Shown here in pieces: positions 58,255-64,000 of a stretch of DNA of 64,000 nucleotides. Every line of letters starts with the position of its first letter. Positions within the stretch are counted from its first letter, which is position 1. The position numbers and the translations under genes are program-made. The notes beneath the pieces are model-generated. The model made no database searches, was not told the DNA's origin, and was given only the letters and a program-made list of their open reading frames with translations. The stretch comes from Pedococcus dokdonensis (GTDB taxonomy: Bacteria > Actinomycetota > Actinomycetes > Actinomycetales > Dermatophilaceae), in assembly GCF_900104525.1 (NCBI RefSeq), contig NZ_LT629711.1, forward strand, positions 2,480,001-2,544,000, written 5' to 3'.

Positions 58255-59286
58255 ATGGATCCCGACCGCCCGGTGACGATCTACACCGTCGCCGAGCGGG
58301 CCGGGGTCAGCATCGCCACCGTGTCGCGGGTGCTGCAGGGGTCGGCGCGGTCGTCGCCGGTCACCCGCCAGAAGGTGCTGCGGGCGGTGGAGGACCTCGA
58401 CTACGTGCCGCTGCGCGCCGCGCGCACGCTCGACGTCAAGCGGCACGAGGCGCACGGCCTGGTGCTGCCCGGGCTGACCGGCCCCTACTTCGCCGAGCTG
58501 CTCGCGGGCTACGAGTCGACGGCGGCACAGTACGGCCAGTCCGTCGTGGTGGTGGTGAGCGCCGGGGTGACCGACCTCGACACGACGCTGCGCACGCTGC
58601 TGGCGCGGGTCGACGGGCTCGTCCTCACGCACGGGACAGCGGGCGACGCGATCATCCGCACGCTGGCGCGCAGCACCCCGGCCGTGGTCCTCGCCCACGC
58701 GCCGATCGAGGGTTGTGACACGGTCACCGTCGAGAACTCCGAGAGCGCCGCGGAGCTCACCGCGCACCTGCTGGGGCACGGCCGGCGCCGGCTCGTCTTC
58801 GCGGGTGACCCCGAGACGTCGTACGACATCCGGGAGCGGTATGCCGGGTTCGCAGCCGCCCTGGCCGACGCGGGCCTGTCCGAGGCGCTGCCGCCGCTGC
58901 GCGTGTGGTTCGAGGAGTCGTCGGCCCCCGAGATCGTCGAGGCCCTGGTGGCGGCAGGCGATGCCGTCGACGGCGTCGTGTGCGCGAACGACGAGCTGGC
59001 GCTGGCGACGATGACCCTGCTCGCCCGGCGGGGGGTGCGGATCCCCGACGACCTGGCCATCGTGGGGTTCGACGACATCATGGCCTCGCGCTACGTCGAT
59101 CCCGGCCTCACGACGGTGAAGCAGCCGACCCACGAGCTGGGGCGCTGGGCGGCGATCCGGCTGCACGAGCGGATCCAGGGCCGCACCCGCGACGTGCAGC
59201 CGCAGATCCTGCCCACCCGGGTGGTGGTGCGGGGGTCGTGCGGGTGCCCGTGGAGCGGCCCGGAGTTCGGTGCCCAGCGGTCCTGA
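58255..59286 (+). CDS. LacI family transcriptional regulator of the oligosaccharide locus
   Basis: 343 residues from ATG 58255 (AAGG upstream; ATG 58246 would add three). HTH: TIYTVAERAGVSIATVSRVL, hinge helix SSPVTRQKVLRAVEDLDYVP. The periplasmic-binding-like sensor domain follows (GLVLPGLTGPYFAELLAGYE), ending ILPTRVVVRGSCGCP. The last gene of the transporter operon; the usual role is repression of GH and transporter genes until the sugar is present. The palindrome at 52415-52432 is the best candidate operator. Confidence 0.92.
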   Translation: MDPDRPVTIYTVAERAGVSIATVSRVLQGSARSSPVTRQKVLRAVEDLDYVPLRAARTLDVKRHEAHGLVLPGLTGPYFAELLAGYESTAAQYGQSVVVVVSAGVTDLDTTLRTLLARVDGLVLTHGTAGDAIIRTLARSTPAVVLAHAPIEGCDTVTVENSESAAELTAHLLGHGRRRLVFAGDPETSYDIRERYAGFAAALADAGLSEALPPLRVWFEESSAPEIVEALVAAGDAVDGVVCANDELALATMTLLARRGVRIPDDLAIVGFDDIMASRYVDPGLTTVKQPTHELGRWAAIRLHERIQGRTRDVQPQILPTRVVVRGSCGCPWSGPEFGAQRS

Positions 59287-59292
59287 CCTGCG

Positions 59293-59323
59293 ACTTCTTG
59301 GTTGGGGAATGCAACAAAGAAGT
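59293..59323. promoter_or_regulatory. 31-bp dyad upstream of the nitroreductase gene
   Basis: ACTTCTTGGTTG (59293-59304) and CAACAAAGAAGT (59312-59323) are complementary at 11 of 12 positions with a 7-nt centre. It ends 17 bp before the ATG. TTCAAT (59330-59335) may be a -10 box for a leaderless or short-leader mRNA. Possibly a MarR/HxlR-type redox operator. Confidence 0.6.
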
Positions 59324-59340
59324 TGACTGTTCAATGACCT

Positions 59341-59982
59341 ATGACCCAGACCCACGACTCCCTGACCGACTTCGAGGCCCAGTTCGCTGACCACCTCGAG
59401 CTCTCCCCCGAGGCTCAGGACCTGCTCTTCCGTGCGGCCCGCACCGCCAACGCCTTCACCGACGAACCGGTGTCCGAGGAGCAGGTGCGCGCCATCTACG
59501 ACCTGGTCAAGTGGGCGCCGACCTCGATGAACAACCAGCCGCTGCGGATCGTCCTGGTGCGCAGCCCCGAGGCCCGCGGCCGGCTGGTCGAGCAGATGAG
59601 CGGCAACAACAAGGCCAAGACCTCGACCGCCCCGCTGGTCGCCGTCCTCGCCGCCGACACCGACTTCCACGACGAGCTCGGCAAGGTGTTCCCGCACTTC
59701 GAGGGCGCCCGCGACCTGTTCGCGGGCAACGACGAGATGCGTGAGGGCTCGGCCCTGCTCAACGCCACCCTGCAGGTCGCCTACTTCATCCTCGGGGTCC
59801 GCGCCGCCGGGCTGGCCGCCGGCCCGATGACCGGGTTCGACGCCGCCGGGGTCGACCGCGAGTTCTTCCCCGACGGTGCGCACCGCACCATCGCCGTGGT
59901 CAACATCGGCCGCCCCGCCGAGGGCGCCTGGATGGACCGGCTCCCCCGCCTGGACTACGACGAGGTCGTCACCGCCGTCTGA
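59341..59982 (+). CDS. Nitroreductase family protein, malonic semialdehyde reductase (RutE/HadB)-like
   Basis: 213 residues. FMN-binding nitroreductase fold: LFRAARTANAFTDEPVSEEQ, LVKWAPTSMNNQPLRIVLVR, then NATLQVAYFILGVRAAGLAA GPMTGFDAAGVDREFFPD, which is the RutE/HadB-type wording. NAD(P)H-dependent reduction of malonic semialdehyde or of quinones/nitro compounds. The ATG has no Shine-Dalgarno; a large dyad lies just upstream, so redox-sensitive regulation is plausible. Confidence 0.9.
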   Translation: MTQTHDSLTDFEAQFADHLELSPEAQDLLFRAARTANAFTDEPVSEEQVRAIYDLVKWAPTSMNNQPLRIVLVRSPEARGRLVEQMSGNNKAKTSTAPLVAVLAADTDFHDELGKVFPHFEGARDLFAGNDEMREGSALLNATLQVAYFILGVRAAGLAAGPMTGFDAAGVDREFFPDGAHRTIAVVNIGRPAEGAWMDRLPRLDYDEVVTAV

Positions 59983-60019
59983 CCGGCGCTCTCGCGGGAC
60001 CGGGATTTCTGGAAATCTG

Positions 60020-60048
60020 TTGCACAGGGCGACCTTCCCGACTTAGCG
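60020..60048 (+). promoter_or_regulatory. Possible promoter of the structured RNA / mini-ORF
   Basis: TTGCAC (60020-60025), 17 bp, TTAGCG (60043-60048). The -35 is good, the -10 weak. Transcription would begin near 60055, about 10 nt ahead of the ribosome-binding site of the mini-ORF. Confidence 0.35.
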
Positions 60049-60054
60049 TCGAGC

Positions 60055-60300
60055 TACACGGAAGGGAGGTGGTCCAAGAAGTGATTTCTATTTGGACGCG
60101 TGAGGTGACTGCGCGCTAGCGCCCCTCGACTGCTCGAGGTGCGTCATCCGGCGCAATCCCAAGCAGTTAACCGCAGCCCGTGGGCCGCGCAGGTCGTCCC
60201 CTGCGCACGCCGAGCCGCTTGATCGCGGCCCGGAAGGCCCACGGGCTGTTCCATGCCCGGACGGCAGCAAGTCGCCCCTCACGCGACTCGCTGCCGTCCG
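60055..60300 (+). ncRNA. Candidate structured RNA with internal mini-ORF and strong 3' hairpin
   Basis: No protein gene explains 59983-60382. Elements in order: ribosome-binding site and 12-codon ORF (60064-60119); hairpin CCTCGA-CTGC-TCGAGG (60124-60139); a three-way junction with a perfect 13-bp closing stem CAGCCCGTGGGCC (60174-60186)/GGCCCACGGGCTG (60236-60248) that encloses GCGCAGG-N6-CCTGCGC (60187-60206) and GCCGC-N6-GCGGC (60214-60229); and a terminator-like hairpin CGGACGGCAGC (60258-60268)/GCTGCCGTCCG (60290-60300) with inner AGTCGC/GCGACT. The last hairpin could also terminate eda from the other strand. Function unknown; ends estimated. Confidence 0.5.
60081..60119 (+). CDS. Mini-ORF (12 aa) at the head of the structured RNA
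   Basis: GTG 60081 preceded by GGGAGGT at 10 nt; the peptide reads MISIWTREVTAR and stops at TAG 60117-60119. An upstream in-frame GTG at 60069 would add four residues. Strong ribosome-binding site plus immediate RNA structure is the layout of a leader peptide or uORF. No downstream gene on this strand follows, which is the odd part. Confidence 0.45.
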   Translation: MISIWTREVTAR

Positions 60301-60382
60301 TCTCCGCTACTCCCTGGCTCGGGGTGAAGGAGGGCGCGATGCGCTCCCTGATACCCCGCACGGGCGGGAGCAAGCATGAGCC

Positions 60383-61120
60383 TCAGCGCAGGGCAGCCGC
60401 CGCAGCGGCCAGCGCCTCGATCCGGGCCCAGTCTCCCTGCGCCACCGCGTCCTTCGGCGTCAGCCACGAGCCGCCGACACACCCCACGTTCGGGAGCGCC
60501 AGCCAGGCCGCCGCCGTCTCGGGCGTGATCCCACCGGTGGGGCAGAACCGCAGCTGCGGACACGGTCCCGCGACCGCAGACAGGTAAGGACGCCCGCCAC
60601 TGGCCTCGGCGGGGAAGAACTTCATCGCCTCCAGCCCGGCCTCGGCCAGCGTCAGCATCTCGGTCAGGGTGCCGGCCCCGGCGAGCAGCGGCAGGCCGCT
60701 CGCCAGGGCCGCGTCGAGCAGTCGCGGCGGCGAGCCCGGCGTGACGACGAACTGCGCGCCGGCGTCCTTGACCTGCTGCACCTGGGCTGGGGTGACGACG
60801 GTGCCGGCACCGACGACCATGCCGTCGACCTGCGCGGCCACCGCCTCGATCGCGCCGAGCCCGGCCGCACTGCGCAGCGTGATCTCGATGACCGGTATGC
60901 CGCCGCGCACCAGGGCGCGGGCCAGCGGCACGGCCTGCTCGACCGAGTCGACGACGACGACCGGGATCACCGGGGCGAGGTCGAGCACGTCCGCGCCGTC
61001 GCGAAGCACGGGCAGCTCGGCCGGGGTCGAGTCGGTGGCCACGGAGCTCGTCCCCGTCACCGCAGGTTGGGTTCCGTTCGGGTGGAGAACCTGCGTCGGG
61101 GGGTGGGACAGGCTGCTCAT
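60383..61120 (-). CDS. eda: 2-keto-3-deoxy-6-phosphogluconate (KDPG) aldolase
   Basis: 245 residues. Eda barrel: [37 protein letters not shown] (catalytic Glu in EITLR), [27 protein letters not shown], Schiff-base lysine in [29 protein letters not shown]. An extra ~45-residue N-terminal extension precedes the fold. It splits KDPG into pyruvate and glyceraldehyde-3-phosphate. The ATG overlaps the edd stop (ATGA), so both enzymes of the Entner-Doudoroff pathway are coupled. Confidence 0.95.
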   Translation of the reverse strand: MSSLSHPPTQVLHPNGTQPAVTGTSSVATDSTPAELPVLRDGADVLDLAPVIPVVVVDSVEQAVPLARALVRGGIPVIEITLRSAAGLGAIEAVAAQVDGMVVGAGTVVTPAQVQQVKDAGAQFVVTPGSPPRLLDAALASGLPLLAGAGTLTEMLTLAEAGLEAMKFFPAEASGGRPYLSAVAGPCPQLRFCPTGGITPETAAAWLALPNVGCVGGSWLTPKDAVAQGDWARIEALAAAAAALR

Positions 61121-63033
61121 CGGGTCTCCTCGGGGGTCAGGATCGGTGCGGCCGTCGCGTTCTCCCAGAGCCGGCCCAGGTTGCCGAAGACGTGGGCGCC
61201 CTCGTCGGCCCGGCCGACCACCCCACGCATCGCGGCGAACAGCTCGCGGCCGGTGCCGATGCCCTCCTCGCTGACCCGCGGCGACGGCAGCCGCGCCGCG
61301 AACTCCTCCTCGTCGACCAGGACGTCGAGACGCCCGGTCAGCGAGTCGACCCGCACCACGTCACCGTCCTGGAGCTTCGAGATCGGGCCGGCGTGGACCG
61401 ACTCCGGCGTCACGTGGATGGCCGCTGGGATCGCGCCGGACGCGCCACTCATCCGGCCGTCGGTGACGAGCGCCACGGCATACCCGCGCTTCTGGAGCAC
61501 CCCGAGAGAGGGGGTCAGGGCGTGCAGCTCGGGCATGCCGTTGGCCGACGGGCCCTGCTCACGGATGACGACGACGACGTCGCGGTCGAGCTCCCTGCGC
61601 GAGAAGGCCTGGAGGAACCCGACCTGGTCGGTGAAGACGCGCGCTGGGGCCTCGACCACGCGGTGCTCGGCCGCGACGGCCGAGACCTTGATGACCGCGT
61701 GCCCGAGCGTGCCGCCGAGGACGCGCAGCCCGCCGTCGACGGTGAACGGGTCGTCGGCCGGGCGCAGGACGTCGGAGTCGCCGGATTCCGTTGCGGCGTC
61801 GACGAACTCGAGCCGGCCGTCGACCAGCACTGGGCGCTGCGTGTAGCGCCGCAGGCCGGGTCCGGCCAGCGTCAGGACGTCCTCGTGGAGGAGGCCGTGG
61901 TCGAGCAGGGTGCGCACCAGGAAGGCCGTGCCGCCCGCCGCGTGGAAGTGGTTCACGTCGGCGGAGCCGTTGGGGTAGATCCGCGCGACGGACGGGACCG
62001 CAGTGGAGAGGTCGTCGAAGTCCTCCCACGTCAGGTCGATCCCTGCCGCGGCGGCCATCGAGATGAGGTGCATCGTGTGGTTGGTCGACCCGCCGGTCGC
62101 GAGCAGGGCGACGACGCCGTTGACGACCGCTTTCTCGTCGACGACGCGGCCGATGCCGTAGGGCGCGTCCGACGCCGCGACCTCGGCGACGCGCGCGGTC
62201 GTCGCCGCCGTGAGCGCGTCGCGCAACGGGTCGTCGGGGTGGACGAACGCGGCCCCTGGCAGGTGCAGCCCCATGACGTCCATCAGCATCTGGTTGGAGT
62301 TGGCGGTGCCGTAGAACGTGCAGGTGCCCGGCGAGTGGTAGGACGCGACCTCGCTCTCGAGCAGCTCGTCGCGACCCACCTCGCCCGCGGCATACGCCTT
62401 GCGGGTCTCGGCCTTCTCGGCGTTGGAGCGGCCCGACGCCATCGGCCCGGCGGGCACCAGCGCGGTCGGCAGGTGGCCGAACGCGAGCGCCCCGGCCACC
62501 AGGCCGGGCACGATCTTGTCGCAGACGCCGAGCATGAGGACGCCGTCGAAGACGTCGTGGCTGAGCGCGATCGCGGCCGACATCGCGATGACGTCGCGGC
62601 TGAACAGGCTGAGCTCCATGCCGGCCCGGCCCTGCGTGATGCCGTCGCACATCGCCGGCACGCCGCCGGCCACCCGCGCCACGGCGCCGACCTCGCGGGC
62701 GGTCGCCTTGATCTGCTGCGGGTAGTGCTCGAAGGGTGCGTGCGCGCTGAGCATGTCGTTGTAGGACGTGATGATGCCGAGGCTCACCCCGGTGTCGGCG
62801 GCCATCGTCGCCCGGTCGCTGCCGCCGCACGCGGCGACGGCGTGGGCGAGGTTGGAGCAACCGAGGTCGGTGCGGGCCGGGCGCAGGCTGAGCTCGGAGG
62901 CCGCCCGCGAGATGCGCTGCAGGTATGCCGCGCGGCTGGCCCGGCTGCGGTCGGTCACCCTCGCGGTGACGTCGGCCACGACCGGGTGCAGGGTCGGCGG
63001 GGTCGGGACGGCAGTGGTGTCGGTGGGCGCCAT
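61117..63033 (-). CDS. edd: 6-phosphogluconate dehydratase
   Basis: 638 residues from ATG 63033 (CGAGGAG, 5 nt upstream). IlvD/Edd family: [120 protein letters not shown]. The cysteines in [13 protein letters not shown] and GTC probably hold the Fe-S cluster. It dehydrates 6-phosphogluconate to KDPG. The Entner-Doudoroff route is uncommon in actinobacteria. The divergent gap to the PsiE gene holds hairpins. Confidence 0.95.
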   Translation of the reverse strand: MAPTDTTAVPTPPTLHPVVADVTARVTDRSRASRAAYLQRISRAASELSLRPARTDLGCSNLAHAVAACGGSDRATMAADTGVSLGIITSYNDMLSAHAPFEHYPQQIKATAREVGAVARVAGGVPAMCDGITQGRAGMELSLFSRDVIAMSAAIALSHDVFDGVLMLGVCDKIVPGLVAGALAFGHLPTALVPAGPMASGRSNAEKAETRKAYAAGEVGRDELLESEVASYHSPGTCTFYGTANSNQMLMDVMGLHLPGAAFVHPDDPLRDALTAATTARVAEVAASDAPYGIGRVVDEKAVVNGVVALLATGGSTNHTMHLISMAAAAGIDLTWEDFDDLSTAVPSVARIYPNGSADVNHFHAAGGTAFLVRTLLDHGLLHEDVLTLAGPGLRRYTQRPVLVDGRLEFVDAATESGDSDVLRPADDPFTVDGGLRVLGGTLGHAVIKVSAVAAEHRVVEAPARVFTDQVGFLQAFSRRELDRDVVVVIREQGPSANGMPELHALTPSLGVLQKRGYAVALVTDGRMSGASGAIPAAIHVTPESVHAGPISKLQDGDVVRVDSLTGRLDVLVDEEEFAARLPSPRVSEEGIGTGRELFAAMRGVVGRADEGAHVFGNLGRLWENATAAPILTPEETR

Positions 63034-63186
63034 GCAGGCTCCTCGGATTCGGGCGGTCGGGACGGGGACCGCGCGAACGGCGACACTGACGCGCGCGTGT
63101 GACTCAGGCCACAAGTCTGGAGGCAGCTCGGTCGGTCCCTGCCGACCGTTCCGGGATACGGACGGGTAGCGTCCGCCGGCTCCCCC

Positions 63187-63238
63187 GAGTCCTTGCGGGA
63201 TCCGACGTGCCCTGGTCCGCCGGATCCCGCAAGGACTC
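63187..63238 (+). repeat. 18-bp-arm hairpin upstream of the PsiE gene
   Basis: GAGTCCTTGCGGGATCCG (63187-63204) and CGGATCCCGCAAGGACTC (63221-63238) are perfectly complementary with a 16-nt loop, in the gap between the divergent edd and PsiE genes. A terminator is not expected here, so it may be part of the 5' leader or an operator. A smaller CGGTCGG-N6-CCGACCG lies at 63129-63148 on the edd side. Confidence 0.6.
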
Positions 63239-63285
63239 GTGCCGGGCGGGTGACGGATCGGCGCAGGTCAGACAGGATGTCCGCC

Positions 63286-63780
63286 ATGACGGACTGGATC
63301 GAGGACACCATCGAGCGGGTCGAGAACGTCGTCTACCTCGCCGTGGCGGTGATCCTCTTCGCGGTCGCCGCGGTCGTCATCGTCAAGACGGTCCTCACCT
63401 TCGGCGACCTGGGGAGCGGCAGCGTCACCGACGTGGCGGCCAACATCCTCGACCTGCTGCTGCTCGTCTTCATCGTGGTCGAGCTGCTCTTCGCGGTGCG
63501 GACCACGCTGGCGCGTCGCGAGCTCGTGGCCGAGCCGTTCCTGCTCGTCGGCATCATCGCCTCGATCAAGGAGATCGTCGTGCTGTCGGTGAAGGCACCC
63601 GACCTGGTGGGCAAGCCCGAGTTCGCCGACAACCTGCGGCTGATGGCCCTGCTCACCGGCACGATCATCCTGCTGGCGCTCTCGTCCTTCATGCTGCGGC
63701 GCAAGGAGCGCGAGCCGAGCGAGGGCACCAACTCCGGTCACGGCGCCGACGAGGAGGCCCAGACCTCCGGTTCGAGGTGA
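63286..63780 (+). CDS. PsiE family phosphate-starvation-inducible membrane protein
   Basis: 164 residues from ATG 63286; ATG 63277 is possible. Four membrane helices: VYLAVAVILFAVAAVVIVKT, NILDLLLLVFIVVELLFAV, EPFLLVGIIASIKEIVVLSV, LALLTGTIILLALSSFML-like segment. The RTTLARRELVAEPFLLVGII ASIKEIV stretch is the PsiE signature. Acidic/basic C-terminal tail. E. coli PsiE is induced by phosphate starvation; function unknown. The stop codon lies inside a 20-bp-arm terminator hairpin. Confidence 0.88.
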   Translation: MTDWIEDTIERVENVVYLAVAVILFAVAAVVIVKTVLTFGDLGSGSVTDVAANILDLLLLVFIVVELLFAVRTTLARRELVAEPFLLVGIIASIKEIVVLSVKAPDLVGKPEFADNLRLMALLTGTIILLALSSFMLRRKEREPSEGTNSGHGADEEAQTSGSR

Positions 63781-63819
63781 TATCCCTCCGGATTCCGGTG
63801 GGATATCACCTCGAACCGG
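63767..63819. terminator. Bidirectional terminator between PsiE gene and pdxH
   Basis: CCGGTTCGAGGTGATATCCC (63767-63786) and GGGATATCACCTCGAACCGG (63800-63819) are perfectly complementary, 20-bp arms and a 13-nt loop. The left arm includes the last codons and stop of the PsiE gene. It separates convergent genes. Confidence 0.85.
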
Positions 63820-63828
63820 GAAGCGGGG

Positions 63829-64000
63829 TCAGGGCTGGCGGCGGCTCAGGGTCCAGGCGTCGGCCTCGTCCAGCGGGCCCGGCGCGACGCGGCTGAAGAC
63901 CAGCCGGTCGTGCAGCCGGTTGCGCCGACCACCCCAGAACTCGACCTCGTCGCAGACCACCCGGTAGCCACCCCAGAAGTCGGGGACCGGCACGTCGGCG
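63829..64000 (-). CDS. pdxH: Pyridoxamine/pyridoxine 5'-phosphate oxidase, C-terminal part (runs off the window)
   Basis: The last 56 codons plus stop (TGA at 63831-63829) are present. The translation reads ...[35 protein letters not shown]..., the C-terminal signature of PdxH (W-G-G-Y-R, E-F-W-x-G-R-x-x-R-L-H-D-R), which binds FMN and substrate phosphate. Last step of pyridoxal-phosphate synthesis and salvage. It ends WTLSRRQP; the W and the R-L-x-P end are close to the family's. Confidence 0.92.
   Translation of the reverse strand, partial: ADVPVPDFWGGYRVVCDEVEFWGGRRNRLHDRLVFSRVAPGPLDEADAWTLSRRQP

Noticed and set aside
60055..60300. 6C RNA, tmRNA or SRP RNA
   Set aside because: No C-rich hexamer loops as in 6C, no tRNA-like ends or tag ORF as in tmRNA, and no SRP tetraloop/symmetric-loop sequence.
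60339..60587. Plus-strand ORF with GGAGG before ATG (MRSLIPRTGG...)
   Set aside because: Despite a good ribosome-binding site it overlaps eda antisense and becomes Ala/Ser-rich shadow sequence.
61192..63102. 636-codon plus-strand open frame across edd
   Set aside because: Shadow of edd with no ribosome-binding site or family resemblance.

Overview
The window is high-GC (about 70 %), densely coded, frequently starts genes with GTG, and carries actinobacterial hallmarks: a DUF222-HNH protein under a TCGAAC-N4-GTTCGA LexA box, a DivIVA-domain protein, a c-di-AMP (ydaO) riboswitch ahead of an NlpC/P60 hydrolase, LMW-phosphatase-type arsenate reductases and many LacI/TetR/MarR/DtxR regulators. 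I would place it in Actinomycetota, most like the Intrasporangiaceae (Knoellia/Janibacter/Terrabacter type). The family placement is an impression; no search was possible.

Region 1 (1-1566): the start of a flavin monooxygenase, an OsmC-type peroxide-resistance protein, a small orphan ORF across a repeat-rich control region, and tRNA-Arg(CCU). Region 2 (1567-5999): an arsenic island abutting the tRNA. It holds two arsenate reductases, an aquaporin, an ArsR-ArsC fusion, ArsI, ArsR and small Cys-rich or membrane proteins. It ends in a 49-bp degenerate copy of the tRNA 3' half (44/49 identical). Region 3 (6000-18176): accessory or regulatory block: TetR with an ABC exporter, a response regulator/kinase/GerMN-lipoprotein set resembling a small MtrAB-LpqB, a STAS/HATPase partner-switch cassette, MarR with an ABC exporter, a CLC channel and two orphan proteins. 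A third tRNA-tail fragment (17/17) lies at 18160-18176, so the region looks like tandem integrations at one tRNA gene.

Region 4 (18221-44122) is mostly chromosomal: PhoX-like phosphatase, MerR/Hsp20 pair, FusB-like FBP protein, DivIVA-like protein, a NarL-type two-component group with a tandem paralogous sensor set (one kinase has lost its histidine), GH31 and GH13 alpha-glucosidases, PBP4 carboxypeptidase, DUF222-HNH protein, DUF1028, a Ca/H antiporter, DsbA/FrnE-like protein, NlpC/P60, a DtxR regulator, MFS, a hotdog-like protein and an SDR. A block of 53-bp repeats (44150-44333) separates it from Region 5.

Region 5 (44353-59286) is a sugar-uptake and degradation locus. On the minus strand GH94-type oligoglucan phosphorylase, GH3 and GH35 enzymes are translationally coupled or nearly so. 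Divergently, on the plus strand, lie an Opp-type binding protein, two permeases and a fused double ATPase, followed by a LacI regulator. A perfect 18-bp palindrome sits between the two arms. The layout matches known sophoro-oligosaccharide (beta-1,2-glucan) loci such as Listeria lin1839-lin1841. Region 6 (59293-64000): a nitroreductase under a large dyad, a structured RNA candidate with a 12-codon ORF, edd-eda (Entner-Doudoroff), a PsiE protein between two long hairpins, and the 3' end of pdxH. Phosphorolysis products from Region 5 could feed edd-eda.

Throughout the window the word TATGCCG/CGGCATA is strongly over-represented (about 39 by eye, about 6 expected).
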